DNA of 43,782 nt. It comes from an uncultured Mycoplasmatota bacterium (GTDB lineage: Bacteria; Bacillota_I; Bacilli_A; RF39; UBA660). The position numbers were made by a program, and so were the translations under genes. The stretch lies in the NCBI GenBank assembly GCA_949288035.1, contig CASEIJ010000031.1, positions 77,929 through 121,710 on the forward strand, in the 5' to 3' direction. The notes under the pieces were generated by a model. That model did no database searches, had not been told where the DNA came from, and was given only the letters and a program-made list of their open reading frames with translations. Positions 23,641-32,205 of the stretch are shown here, in pieces (position 1 is the stretch's first letter; each line of letters begins with the position of its first letter).

Positions 23641-24609
23641 ATGAAAATAGGAATTTTAGGTACAGGTGCATATGGTTTAGCACTTGCTCTTTCTTTTTTA
23701 GAAAATACAAGTGATATAACAATGTGGACGAAGTTAGAAACAGAATATGAAGAATTAACTAAGAAACGAATGAATACAAGAGTATTGCCAGGAGCTACAA
23801 TTCCTGAAGAAATTTGTTTTACGTTAAATATGAAAGAAGCAATGGATGGAAAGGATATTGTTGTAATTGCCATTCCAACGGAATATATAGATGGGATTTT
23901 AAATGAATTTCAAACATATTATCATCATCAAATAATTTTAATTGCTTCAAAAGGAATCTCTGAAGATGGTTTCTTTATTTGTGATAAGATTCAAACATTT
24001 GTAAAAAAAGAACAGATTGCAGTCATTTCTGGACCAAGTTTTGCCATTGACTTATCAAGTCATGTTCCAGTTGGATTATCTTTAGCTTCAGATTCTTATC
24101 ATACAATGTATCAAGTAGAAGCTGCTTTAGCAGGAAAACGATTAAAGTTAAGAAAAACAAAAGATGTATTAGGAGTAGAAATCTGTGGTGCTATTAAAAA
24201 TGTGATTGCAATTGCAAGTGGTATGTTAGATGGAATGGGATATCCAATATCGACAAAAGCTATGTTAATTACTGAATCATTACATGATATTAAAAGTATG
24301 ATTCATTCTCTAGGTGGGGATAAAAAAACAATTCTATCTTTCGCTGGATTTGGTGATTTATTGCTTACCTGTACGAGTGAAAAAAGTAGAAATTATTCTT
24401 TTGGTAGAATGATTGGGATTGGAAATCAAGAAGAAATTAAAAAATATATGGATACACATACAATAGAAGGATTAACAACGATTTATGGGATGAATCAAGT
24501 CATGAAACAAAATCAAGTTGAAATGCCTGTGGTATCTTTAATTGCTGATATTATTCATCAGAAAAAGGAACCAGATGCTTTGTTAGATTTCTTGATTGAA
24601 AAGGAATAG
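23641..24609 (+). CDS. gpsA: NAD(P)-dependent glycerol-3-phosphate dehydrogenase
   Basis: A 322-residue GpsA. The Rossmann motif GILGTGAYGLAL opens the protein; VVIAIPTEYI, IASKGISEDG and VISGPSFAIDL follow. The C-terminal catalytic domain has the key Lys in GAIKNVIAIASGMLDGM, and AGFGDLLLTCTSEKSRNYSFG with the conserved Asp. It reduces dihydroxyacetone phosphate to sn-glycerol-3-phosphate for phospholipid synthesis. TAGGAGG lies directly before the ATG. It is coupled to rarA and ended by a terminator. Length is near the family norm of about 330-345. Confidence 0.96.
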   Translation: MKIGILGTGAYGLALALSFLENTSDITMWTKLETEYEELTKKRMNTRVLPGATIPEEICFTLNMKEAMDGKDIVVIAIPTEYIDGILNEFQTYYHHQIILIASKGISEDGFFICDKIQTFVKKEQIAVISGPSFAIDLSSHVPVGLSLASDSYHTMYQVEAALAGKRLKLRKTKDVLGVEICGAIKNVIAIASGMLDGMGYPISTKAMLITESLHDIKSMIHSLGGDKKTILSFAGFGDLLLTCTSEKSRNYSFGRMIGIGNQEEIKKYMDTHTIEGLTTIYGMNQVMKQNQVEMPVVSLIADIIHQKKEPDALLDFLIEKE

Positions 24610-24626
24610 AGTTTGATCTTTTGTAT

Positions 24627-24661
24627 AGAAATAGAATAAAACCTTTCTATTTCTTTTTTTA
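24627..24661 (+). terminator. Terminator after gpsA
   Basis: A 9-bp stem (24627-24635 with 24646-24654, 10-base loop) followed by a T run. Confidence 0.82.
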
Positions 24662-24765
24662 TGGTCATATTAACGTTCTTAAAACATAAAGTGATTCAAT
24701 ATATGTATGATTTAAAAAGTAAGTTCTAAGAGGCGTTTTATGAGGAATATAAATATTTTAAAAAT

Positions 24766-24791
24766 AAAAAAAGAGAATATTCTCTTTTTTA
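24766..24791. terminator. Terminator after holA
   Basis: A self-complementary segment centred at 24778/24779 (AAAAGAGAATATTCTCTTTT) with A and T runs on either side. It could work in both directions and lies just past the holA stop codon. Confidence 0.75.
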
Positions 24792-24808
24792 TATGAATAA
24801 CTACCATG

Positions 24809-25753
24809 TTATAAACCTAAAAGAAATAATTCTAATCCTAGTCTTTTATTGATTTCTCCATTTTTTATTTGATAATCTAATTCTGCTAATTGTTTTAAAT
24901 AACAAAGTAAAATATCATTAGAAAACATTCTTCCCTTTTCTAAAGCTTTTTTAATACGATATGGATGTAGGTTTAACATACTAGCAATATTTTTTTCTGT
25001 ATATCCTTTTTGATATAATTCTTTTGCTTGATAAATAATACGAAATTGATTTGCTAGCATGATTAGAATCATAATTGGTTCTTCCCCTCTTTTAATCATT
25101 TCATCTAGCATCATCATTGCTTTTTCTTTTTGTTTACTTACAATTGCTTCGATTAATGAGAAAATATCTAAATCAATTGTTTGAATTGTTAAATCATCAA
25201 TTAATTCAGTCGTAATTATCTTGTCGTCTATTGCTGCTATTTTGAGTTTTTCTGCTTCTTGTTCTAATAATTCTAAGTGATTTCCTACTCTCTTTTGAAA
25301 TAAATTTATATTTTCTTGAGATATAGAATAGTTTTTAAATAATGCTTGAATAAATTGTTTCATATTAGATACTTGATTACACTCTACCACATTTGTTTCT
25401 TTTTTTAATGTTTTTACAATCTTTTTACGTTCATCTAGTTTTTCACTATGCGCAATACATATAAAAATCGTAGTTGGATTAGGATGATTGATATATTCTT
25501 CTAATAGTTCGATTGGTTGTTCTATTATATTTTTTTTCGTGGTAGTCGTTAAAAAAGAACATTGATTTAATATCACTGCTTTTTTATCGTGAAAAAAAGA
25601 AACTGTTTTCGCATCATCAATTGCTTCTTTTAAAGAAACAGTATCCATTTGATATTCGTTGATATCTAAATCTTGTAAGTGATTTTCTGATTTTATTTGT
25701 TCTAATTGTTTCTGAATTAAAAGTTCTTCTTTTCCATAAAGTAAGTACATCAT
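24809..25753 (-). CDS. holA: DNA polymerase III delta subunit
   Basis: A 314-residue HolA. It begins MMYLLYGKEELLIQKQLEQI, typical of delta, has domain I/II features (DAKTVSFFHDKKAVILNQC, TTIFICIAHSEKLDERKKIVK) and the C-terminal collar domain (YRIKKALEKGRMFSNDILLCYLKQLAELDYQIKNG). Delta opens the beta clamp in the clamp-loader complex. It lacks Walker motifs, as expected. The ATG at 25751-25753 has GGTGACG upstream; GTG 25762 is in frame but lies inside that site. It stands alone here, unlike the comE-holA-rpsT context in Bacillus. Confidence 0.94.
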   Translation of the reverse strand: MMYLLYGKEELLIQKQLEQIKSENHLQDLDINEYQMDTVSLKEAIDDAKTVSFFHDKKAVILNQCSFLTTTTKKNIIEQPIELLEEYINHPNPTTIFICIAHSEKLDERKKIVKTLKKETNVVECNQVSNMKQFIQALFKNYSISQENINLFQKRVGNHLELLEQEAEKLKIAAIDDKIITTELIDDLTIQTIDLDIFSLIEAIVSKQKEKAMMMLDEMIKRGEEPIMILIMLANQFRIIYQAKELYQKGYTEKNIASMLNLHPYRIKKALEKGRMFSNDILLCYLKQLAELDYQIKNGEINKRLGLELFLLGL

Positions 25754-25873
25754 AAACGTCACCTATTTTATTATAACTGAAATAAAAAGAAATAACTAGT
25801 ATTTTTATAACATATACTGATTTCATTTGTTATATAATACTTGGTAAATAAGTTTCCTAAATATTATTACTAG

Positions 25874-25912
25874 TAAAAGAAAAGAGTTCAGATTATTCAT
25901 CTTCACTCTTCT
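25874..25912 (-). terminator. Terminator at the end of pnp
   Basis: On the minus strand AGAAGAGT (25905-25912) pairs with ACTCTTTT (25880-25887), followed by a T-rich stretch. The 5' arm lies inside the last pnp codons. Confidence 0.6.
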
Positions 25913-28070
25913 TTTCTTTTTTCTTTTTTTCTTCTTTTGATAGTTCTTTCATTGCATCTCTTCTAGAGAAATTATGTCTTCCCTTTTTATCTTTACCGAT
26001 ATATTTTACCATGATTTCGTCTCCAACTTTGACAACGTCACCTGCTTTATCGATATGTTTTCTATCTAATTTCGATACATGTACCATGCCTTCACAACCT
26101 GGCCATAGTTCTACAAAACATCCAAAATCTTCTACTTTTACAACTTTTGCTGTATAGATTTTATCTTCTTCTGGGACTCTTGTAATATTTAAAATCATTT
26201 CTTTTGCTTTATCGATAATCTCTTGATCATGGTGATAAATTAATACATGTCCATCATCTTCTAGATCAATTTTAACAGCGTTTCTATCATTGACACTGAT
26301 TACATGGCTTGCATCTTGAATAATTTTGGTGATGACATCTCCACCACGTCCAATTACATCTTTAATTTGATCTGGTAATATATAGAAATCACAAATCTTA
26401 GGAGCATATTTACTTACTTCTTTTCTAGGTTCTGGAATGACTGATTCCATTAAATCTAGTATTTGCATTCTTGCTTTTTTAGCTTGAGCTAATGCTTCAG
26501 ATAATATTTCTTTGGTAACTCCTTTAATTTTAATATCCATTTGTAATGCACAAATACCATTTCTAGTTCCTGCAACCTTAAAATCCATATCTCCCATATG
26601 ATCTTCTAAGCCTTGGATATCAGTTAAAATGGTATAATTTTTCTCGTCTTTATCTGTAATTAATCCCATTGCAATTCCTGCTACAGGTGCTTTAATTGGA
26701 ACTCCAGCTGCCATGAGTGATAAACATCCAGCACAGATACTTGCTTGACTAGAAGAACCATTACTTTCTAAGATTTCTGATACAACACGAATCGTATATG
26801 GAAATTCCTCTTCAGATGGAATCACTTGTGACAGAGCTCTTTCTCCAAGTGCACCATGTCCAATTTCACGTCTTCCAGGAGATCCATAGCGACCTGTTTC
26901 TCCAACACTGAATTGTGGGAAGTTATAATGGAGCATAAATCTTTTTTCATCTTCTAATTCTAAGCCATCTAGTATTTGATGTTCTCCTAATGCTCCTAAA
27001 GTAGTAACTGCCAAGGCTTGTGTTTGTCCACGCGTAAAGAGAGCTGAACCATGTGTTCTAGCAAGTAGATCAATACTTGCAGATAGAGGTCTAATCTCAT
27101 CGATTTTACGGCCATCTGGACGTATTTTATCTTCGATGATTAATCTTCTTACTTCCATCGCTTCCATGTGATCTAGGATACTAGAAACATCTTTTAGAAG
27201 ACTTTCTAATTCTTCGTTATCTTGATTAATTTCTTCAAAATGAGCAATTGTTTTTTCTTTCACTGCATCTACTGCTTCAGCACGTGCTAATTTCTCAACC
27301 ACTTGAATTGCTTTTTTCATATCTTCATAAGCATATTCATTAACTTCTTTTTCTAAATTAGCATCAACAGTCTTCAACTCTACTTCTATCTTTTCTTTTC
27401 CAATTTCTTTCACAATTTCTTCTTCAAAAGAAATTAATTCTTTGATTGCTTCATGACCAAACATCATAGCATCTACCATGATCTCTTCAGATACTTCTTT
27501 ACTACCAGATTCTACCATATTAATAGCTTCTTTCGTCCCAGCTACGGTTAAATGAATATCACTCTGTTCTAATTCTTCTGGTGTAGGATTAATTACAAAT
27601 TTTCCATCGATTCTACCAACTACTACACCAGCTACTGGCGTTGTAAATGGAATATCACTAATTAATAGTGCTAGAGAAGATCCAAGCAATGCACTCATTT
27701 CAGGAGAAGCATCTTGATCAACACTTAATACTGTATTAACAACTTGTACTTCATTACGAAACCCTTCGTCAAACAATGGTCTAATTGGACGATCAATTAA
27801 ACGTGCTGTTAATGTTGCATTTTCTGTAGGTCTTCCCTCTCTTTTAATAAATCCTCCAGGAATTTTTCCTACTGAATATAATTTTTCTTGATATAAAACA
27901 GTCAGTGGAAAAAAGTCAGCTGTGGATGCATTTTTACTCATCACAGCAGCCGTAAGAATTGCAGTATCATTAAAACGAACAAGTACTGCTCCATTTGCTT
28001 GTTTGGCAAGTTCTCCACTTTCTACAACTATTTTCTTTCCATAAAAATCTTTTTCAAATACTTTCTTCAT
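25893..28070 (-). CDS. pnp: Polyribonucleotide nucleotidyltransferase (PNPase)
   Basis: A 725-residue PNPase: two RNase PH domains, the all-alpha linker, then KH and S1 domains. Markers are [22 protein letters not shown] and [18 protein letters not shown] in the first core; [41 protein letters not shown] and [21 protein letters not shown] in the catalytic second core; the KH loop VIGRGGDVI; and S1 starting near [13 protein letters not shown]. It degrades mRNA phosphorolytically from the 3' end. ATG 28068-28070 has GGAGG upstream; the open frame runs nine codons further with no site. It follows rpsO, the widely conserved arrangement, with a hairpin between them. Confidence 0.98.
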   Translation of the reverse strand: MKKVFEKDFYGKKIVVESGELAKQANGAVLVRFNDTAILTAAVMSKNASTADFFPLTVLYQEKLYSVGKIPGGFIKREGRPTENATLTARLIDRPIRPLFDEGFRNEVQVVNTVLSVDQDASPEMSALLGSSLALLISDIPFTTPVAGVVVGRIDGKFVINPTPEELEQSDIHLTVAGTKEAINMVESGSKEVSEEIMVDAMMFGHEAIKELISFEEEIVKEIGKEKIEVELKTVDANLEKEVNEYAYEDMKKAIQVVEKLARAEAVDAVKEKTIAHFEEINQDNEELESLLKDVSSILDHMEAMEVRRLIIEDKIRPDGRKIDEIRPLSASIDLLARTHGSALFTRGQTQALAVTTLGALGEHQILDGLELEDEKRFMLHYNFPQFSVGETGRYGSPGRREIGHGALGERALSQVIPSEEEFPYTIRVVSEILESNGSSSQASICAGCLSLMAAGVPIKAPVAGIAMGLITDKDEKNYTILTDIQGLEDHMGDMDFKVAGTRNGICALQMDIKIKGVTKEILSEALAQAKKARMQILDLMESVIPEPRKEVSKYAPKICDFYILPDQIKDVIGRGGDVITKIIQDASHVISVNDRNAVKIDLEDDGHVLIYHHDQEIIDKAKEMILNITRVPEEDKIYTAKVVKVEDFGCFVELWPGCEGMVHVSKLDRKHIDKAGDVVKVGDEIMVKYIGKDKKGRHNFSRRDAMKELSKEEKKKKEKKSEDE

Positions 28071-28089
28071 AAATCCTCCATTACAATAA

Positions 28090-28112
28090 AAAGACACTAA
28101 AAAATAGTGCCT
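28090..28112 (-). terminator. Hairpin between rpsO and pnp
   Basis: On the minus strand GGCACTA (28105-28111) pairs with TAGTGTC (28093-28099) including one G-T pair, followed by TTTTTATT. It probably limits read-through from rpsO into pnp, or serves as an RNase processing site as in other bacteria. Confidence 0.65.
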
Positions 28113-28122
28113 ACTGTTATCA

Positions 28123-28392
28123 TTATTTTCTAAGTCCTAGTTCTTTTACAATTTTACGGTAACGAGTAACATCGTTTTTAAATAAATAATTTAATAAACT
28201 ACGTCTTTGTCCAACCTTCTTTAGAAGTCCTCTTTTAGAATGATAATCATGTGGATGTACTTTAAAATGTTCTGTTAAATCTTTGATTTCTTCTGTTAAA
28301 ATTGCAATTTGAACTTCAGCAGAACCAGTATCTTTTTCACTTTGTGCGAATTTATTTACGATTTCTGCTTTCTTTTCTTTTGTTAATGCCAT
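28123..28392 (-). CDS. rpsO: 30S ribosomal protein S15
   Basis: An 89-residue S15, exactly the common length. It shows the family pattern: [55 protein letters not shown] and the ending [13 protein letters not shown]. It binds the central domain of 16S rRNA early in 30S assembly. A strong AAAGGAG site precedes the start, and a sigma-A-type promoter lies about 85 bases upstream within the end of the next gene. The leader could host S15 autoregulation, known for this gene in other bacteria, but no recognised pseudoknot was established here. Confidence 0.98.
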   Translation of the reverse strand: MALTKEKKAEIVNKFAQSEKDTGSAEVQIAILTEEIKDLTEHFKVHPHDYHSKRGLLKKVGQRRSLLNYLFKNDVTRYRKIVKELGLRK

Positions 28393-28474
28393 TTTCTTTT
28401 CTCCTTTCTAAATCATACGCTTATACCTAGATAAAAGTCGGAGACTCTTTCTTCCAAGTGATAAGTACATATAT

Positions 28475-28503
28475 ATTATACGAAATATTCTTTAATTATG
28501 CAA
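28475..28503 (-). promoter_or_regulatory. Sigma-A promoter for rpsO-pnp
   Basis: On the minus strand TTGCAT (28498-28503) and TATAAT (28475-28480) are separated by 17 bases. The -35 box overlaps the last codons of the upstream 425-aa gene. Confidence 0.7.
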
Positions 28504-29769
28504 GTACAAACTTTTTCTTTTTGTATTTTCCTTTGGATATGAAGCATCTTTTTCGGTATTTGTTTCTTTTTGTTCTAAGATATGTTGTTGTTGCCATTGA
28601 TATAAGAATATTAATGCCCAAATATCTTTTTGTGCTAATTCTAGATAATTATTTGCTTTTAGTAAGAATGCATCATTTACTAAAAACTTTTGATAAATAT
28701 ATAATTTTATCTCATCATAACTTAAACCATATGCTTGTAACTCTAATAACTCATTGACATGACGTTCAAATGTTGGAATATTAACAAAGCGTTTTGTAAT
28801 ATTCTCTGGATAAGTAGTAATATCAAAATCTTGAATTTTTGTTACATGTGGTTTAATTTCTTCTGTTTTATTTCTCATTTGTTCTACAAAATCAAATAAT
28901 GGTGTTTTAGCACTCGTAATATTTGATATATTACCAGCAGGAATAAATTTATAAGTATTTTCAACTTGATGATTTTTCTTTTGTTTTAATCCCCAAATAC
29001 TTACATAATCAAATTGACCTGTTTCGACATATTCCTTCATAAAACGATCAATAGAAATATCTGTTTCAGCGATAAAATATGCATTTAATTCATTGCGATT
29101 TTCAAATCCAACATAACGACTTAAAAAGTCAATCACATCGAATTGTGGTGTAGGTTCGATATGGTATTCACGACTTGTTTTTTGTATTTTTTGATAGTCT
29201 TCATGCGTTTTTCTTTGTACATTTTTGTTTTCTAAATAAGCAATAAAAGACATGATCGTGGTATTGGAAATCTCGTGATAGTCCTCTTCCCCATCTTTTT
29301 TAAATCGATATGTATCACGTACTTTTGGAAGTGAATTACCATTTCTAATCTCTTCATGAACAGGAATATTTGTAAGTCCCCAACGTTCATATAAATCGTC
29401 AGAACGCGTCATATAATCTTCTATAAATTCATCAATAGAAACATGCATTTCTCTTTGAAATAATTGTTCTAAATCTGGTAATGTTACATTATTTTCTCTT
29501 GCGAATTTTGATTTTAACATCTGTGTTTCAGTGATTATTTGCTTTCCTGCTAATGCATATTTCTTCATCATATTTTTTAATTGATAATATGGTTGATATG
29601 CTTCATGTTGGCTATCTTGTTTTTGATTTAATTGATAATCTAATAATGATAAAAACTGAATTAAACGACGATCCTGAATTGGATAAATGTAGTTTAATTC
29701 TAATAATTCTTGTAATCTTTCTTTTCTATGATTCAATTCTTTATTATTCAATATTAACCCTTCTTCCAT
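28492..29769 (-). CDS. Unrecognised protein with an internal duplication (425 aa)
   Basis: Not recognised. A soluble, highly charged, mostly helical protein. Two segments of about 85-95 residues align by eye: about 87-182 and 217-301. Shared landmarks in order are SIDEFIEDY / SIDRFMKEY, ERWGL / SIWGL, DTYRFKKDG / NTYKFIPAG, and FIAYLENK / FVEQMRNK. The N-terminal 80 residues and the C-terminal 120 residues are helical without motifs; the tail is Lys/Asn/Glu-rich and probably disordered. The gene has its own TTGACA promoter and AAAGGGG site and is not tightly linked to neighbours. The duplicated module may bind nucleic acid or protein, which is a guess. Confidence 0.7.
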   Translation of the reverse strand: MEEGLILNNKELNHRKERLQELLELNYIYPIQDRRLIQFLSLLDYQLNQKQDSQHEAYQPYYQLKNMMKKYALAGKQIITETQMLKSKFARENNVTLPDLEQLFQREMHVSIDEFIEDYMTRSDDLYERWGLTNIPVHEEIRNGNSLPKVRDTYRFKKDGEEDYHEISNTTIMSFIAYLENKNVQRKTHEDYQKIQKTSREYHIEPTPQFDVIDFLSRYVGFENRNELNAYFIAETDISIDRFMKEYVETGQFDYVSIWGLKQKKNHQVENTYKFIPAGNISNITSAKTPLFDFVEQMRNKTEEIKPHVTKIQDFDITTYPENITKRFVNIPTFERHVNELLELQAYGLSYDEIKLYIYQKFLVNDAFLLKANNYLELAQKDIWALIFLYQWQQQHILEQKETNTEKDASYPKENTKRKSLYLHN

Positions 29770-29805
29770 AATATAAACCCCTTTCTTTTTTGGAAAAGCC
29801 TTAAT

Positions 29806-29833
29806 ATCTTACCACATATAAATTATTTGTCAA
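29806..29833 (-). promoter_or_regulatory. Sigma-A promoter for the 425-aa gene
   Basis: On the minus strand consensus TTGACA (29828-29833) and TAAGAT (29806-29811) are separated by 16 bases. Confidence 0.65.
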
Positions 29834-29938
29834 ATCGATATTGTGTGAAAGGTATATTTCTTTACACGAATGAATCATTTGTATATTCATTTTATATGTA
29901 TTTTTACATTTCATGTATCATTTAAATCTTTTCAAACA

Positions 29939-29963
29939 AAAAAAGATCAGGACGATCTTTTTT
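29939..29963 (-). terminator. Terminator after the ATP-grasp gene
   Basis: A 10-bp stem (29939-29948 with 29954-29963, 5-base loop) flanked by A and T runs. It covers the TGA stop of the gene. Confidence 0.82.
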
Positions 29964-30972
29964 CAGGTATCTCTACTTTATGTCCAAGCAATAATTCCAT
30001 TTGGGGTAATTTCCCTTGTTTTTGTTCCATAAATTCCGGAAATTGATACCATGTTGGATCAATCGAAGCATCCATTAAAACAGGACCTTCTTCTGTGATC
30101 GCAATATCCCAAGCTACGTAGTTTGCATTTTTTATTTTAAGTGCTAGATTTAGGACATACTGTTTTAATTTTCCAAACTCTGGAATCTCAAAATCAATAA
30201 TTTTTGTTTTTGTTGAAGGATGTTTCTCATAACAGTGATCGCGATAATCTAAACCAGGTGTTGTAACAATGCCTGTCTTTAAATCAATTTTCGCTACCAT
30301 TCCACCATAATATAAGTTATTGACAATACTGCCATTTCCTATTTTTAAAACAGCATTGGTAATGTGTACCTTTCCTTTGTTTTTAACTGTAATAAATTGA
30401 ATTGTATTTAAACTCTTAGGATAAAGTTCTTTTAATTTAATATTTTGTGCTAATTCTGTTTCCAATAAATTTAAATTTTTTTCTAATAAACTTTCATAAA
30501 CTTTTTCTGGTTTCATGTGTTCATTTAACACTACTCTTCTAATTTGATGTGGTTCATTTCTCATATCTGTCTTAGCAATAAATACTGGATTTTTTTTTGA
30601 AAACTTAGTAAATTCTTTTAAATTGTCTCCTGTTAATAATAAATAATCTCTTTTAATATCATTTTTAAAATGTTGATATAACATTGTCTTTCTTTCCCAA
30701 AAAGAAGGATCTACATATTCGTTCCATGCTTCTTCTAATAATTTGTTCTTCTCTTTTGTAATATATGTATTTCTTTCCATTTCATTTAATGTATCAAAAC
30801 GATAATAGTAATATTCTTCATAACTACAACCATATATTTTTTTACATTTTATCATATCTTTGATAATGAAAAGACGATTTTTATGATTTTTGCGGCTCAC
30901 TAATGTTGCATAATTTTGCAATGTAGCAAGTACACTTTCACGTTCTGAAATGTTTTTTGTCTTCTTCAACAT
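29947..30972 (-). CDS. Sugar-transfer-associated ATP-grasp protein
   Basis: A 341-residue protein whose C-terminal two thirds resemble the ATP-grasp family linked to polysaccharide or sugar-transfer loci (ATPgrasp_ST, PF14397): SLNTIQFITVKNKGKVHI, AVLKIGNGSIVNNLYYGG, VAWDIAITEEGPVLMDASIDP. The N-terminal part is helical with Tyr-rich CSYEEYYYYRF. ATP-grasp enzymes join a carboxylate to an amine or similar nucleophile through an acyl phosphate. In the last motif the usual metal-binding Glu-x-Asn is replaced by Asp-Ala-Ser. ATG 30972 has GGGTGAG just upstream; a GTG three codons earlier is in frame. It stands apart from any capsule cluster here, so the substrate is unknown. Confidence 0.78.
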   Translation of the reverse strand: MLKKTKNISERESVLATLQNYATLVSRKNHKNRLFIIKDMIKCKKIYGCSYEEYYYYRFDTLNEMERNTYITKEKNKLLEEAWNEYVDPSFWERKTMLYQHFKNDIKRDYLLLTGDNLKEFTKFSKKNPVFIAKTDMRNEPHQIRRVVLNEHMKPEKVYESLLEKNLNLLETELAQNIKLKELYPKSLNTIQFITVKNKGKVHITNAVLKIGNGSIVNNLYYGGMVAKIDLKTGIVTTPGLDYRDHCYEKHPSTKTKIIDFEIPEFGKLKQYVLNLALKIKNANYVAWDIAITEEGPVLMDASIDPTWYQFPEFMEQKQGKLPQMELLLGHKVEIPEKRSS

Positions 30973-31029
30973 GTCTCTCACCCACCAAAACTATCCCTAT
31001 TATATCATAGAATTTCTATTTTGTAGTTG

Positions 31030-31722
31030 TTATTTTTTAGGAACTTCTTTTGTGATATTAATTGGTATATTTTCTAAATCTTTCTGTACTAAAGTTTCGT
31101 GGATTTTTTCTTCTTCTGTATTCAAATATACTTCTTCAATACGATCTACTCGACATTTTTCTGCTGTGATAATCGCATTTAATTTATTTGCTGCAACATG
31201 ATAATCATCATTAATAATGACATAATTATATTTTGGTAATTCGTTGATTTCTTGATAAGCAATTTGAAAACGTTCCATCATTTTTTCTTTACTTTCTGTT
31301 TTTCTTTTTTCTAGACGATTGCGTAATTCTTCCATACTAGGTGGTAATAAGAAAATAAATAACGCTTGAGGAACTTTTTCTTTAATTTGTAGTGCTCCTT
31401 GTATTTCAATTACTAAAATCACATCTTTTCCTTGATCTAATTGTTTTTGAACTGCATCTTTCGGAGTTCCATAATAATTTCCTGCAAAAGATGCATATTC
31501 TAACATTTTTCCTGCATGAATATATTGTTCAAATTGTTCTTTAGAAACAAAATAATAATCTTTTTTATCTACTTCATTGGGACGAATGGCACGGCTTGTC
31601 ATAGAAATGGATTCCCATACATTTGTATTTTGTTTTTTTAAATCATTGCACACTGTGTTTTTACCACAACCACTTGGACCAGATAAGACAATTAATAATC
31701 CTTGTTTTTTTGTTTTTATCAC
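31030..31722 (-). CDS. gmk: Guanylate kinase
   Basis: A 230-residue GMP kinase. The P-loop is VLSGPSGCGKNTV; the GMP-binding segment has SMTSRAIRPNEVDKKDYYFVSKEQF, then YGTPKDAV, VILVIEIQGALQIKE, IFLLPPSMEELRNRLEKR and YVIINDD. It converts GMP to GDP. The preferred start is GTG 31720-31722 with GAGGTGG upstream; an ATG eight codons earlier lacks a site and the extra residues do not match the family. The C-terminus extends about 25 residues beyond typical Gmk (about 205), as a charged tail. rpoZ, often next to gmk, is not here; the ATP-grasp gene follows instead. Confidence 0.95.
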   Translation of the reverse strand: MIKTKKQGLLIVLSGPSGCGKNTVCNDLKKQNTNVWESISMTSRAIRPNEVDKKDYYFVSKEQFEQYIHAGKMLEYASFAGNYYGTPKDAVQKQLDQGKDVILVIEIQGALQIKEKVPQALFIFLLPPSMEELRNRLEKRKTESKEKMMERFQIAYQEINELPKYNYVIINDDYHVAANKLNAIITAEKCRVDRIEEVYLNTEEEKIHETLVQKDLENIPINITKEVPKK

Positions 31723-31763
31723 ATGACCACCTCTTATTGATAGCATTATAACACAAAGTAAAC

Positions 31764-31791
31764 AAAAAAGAGAAAAAATTTTCTCTTTTTA
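31764..31791 (-). terminator. Terminator of the T-box operon
   Basis: GAG/CTC core (31770-31772 with 31783-31785) extended by A-T pairs on both sides. On the minus strand a T run follows. It overlaps the end of the 138-aa gene. Confidence 0.78.
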
Positions 31792-32205
31792 TCTTTTATG
31801 CGTATGGATATCAGTTGCAACCATTTGAGCAGTACGATATTGTTCTTCTGTAATTGGTGTATTTTTTAAACGATCTATGGTAAAGATTCCATCTTTTTTA
31901 GGAATAATAAATAAATCGACTGCATCATCATATCTCATGGTATAAGTACATAATATAAAACCATATTGTTTGACTAAAGTTCGAGAGGAAGTTAAACCCT
32001 CAAAATCATTTGGTAAATGGTGATATTTCATGTACTCCTTTGCCCAACTATCATGGGGCCCATCGATATCTTCTGCATCTTTACTGCGAACGCGATAAAA
32101 ACTTCCATCAGGGCCTATAAATCCATAATAGTTTTGAATCTCTTCTATTTCATGGTATGGCGTAAAATCGTATACTTTACCATCTATTTCAACAATTGTA
32201 TTCAT
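31789..32205 (-). CDS. Unrecognised 138-aa protein, last gene of the hisS-aspS operon
   Basis: Not recognised. A small soluble alpha/beta protein with a Tyr-rich N-terminus (YDFTPYHEIEEIQNYYGFIG), then GSFYRVRSKDAEDIDGPHDSWAKEYM, and a C-terminal TAQMVATDIHTHKR with clustered His. Its start codon overlaps the aspS stop by one base (TAATG), with no separate ribosome-binding site, so it is translated only after aspS. It therefore shares the T-box control of the synthetases. A role linked to amino-acid supply or tRNA charging is suggested by position only. Confidence 0.65.
   Translation of the reverse strand: MNTIVEIDGKVYDFTPYHEIEEIQNYYGFIGPDGSFYRVRSKDAEDIDGPHDSWAKEYMKYHHLPNDFEGLTSSRTLVKQYGFILCTYTMRYDDAVDLFIIPKKDGIFTIDRLKNTPITEEQYRTAQMVATDIHTHKR

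Noticed and set aside
24661-24729. 22-codon frame after gpsA
   Set aside because: It has no ribosome-binding site and lies between two terminators; the sequence has no protein-like features.
25796-25875. Imperfect AT-only inverted repeats between pnp and holA
   Set aside because: The pairing is almost all A-T with mismatches, as expected by chance in such AT-rich DNA; not convincing as an element.
28458-28757. Plus-strand open frame antisense to the duplicated-module gene
   Set aside because: It lies opposite a well-supported gene, has no ribosome-binding site, and its product is Phe/Leu/Tyr-rich as typical of antisense frames.
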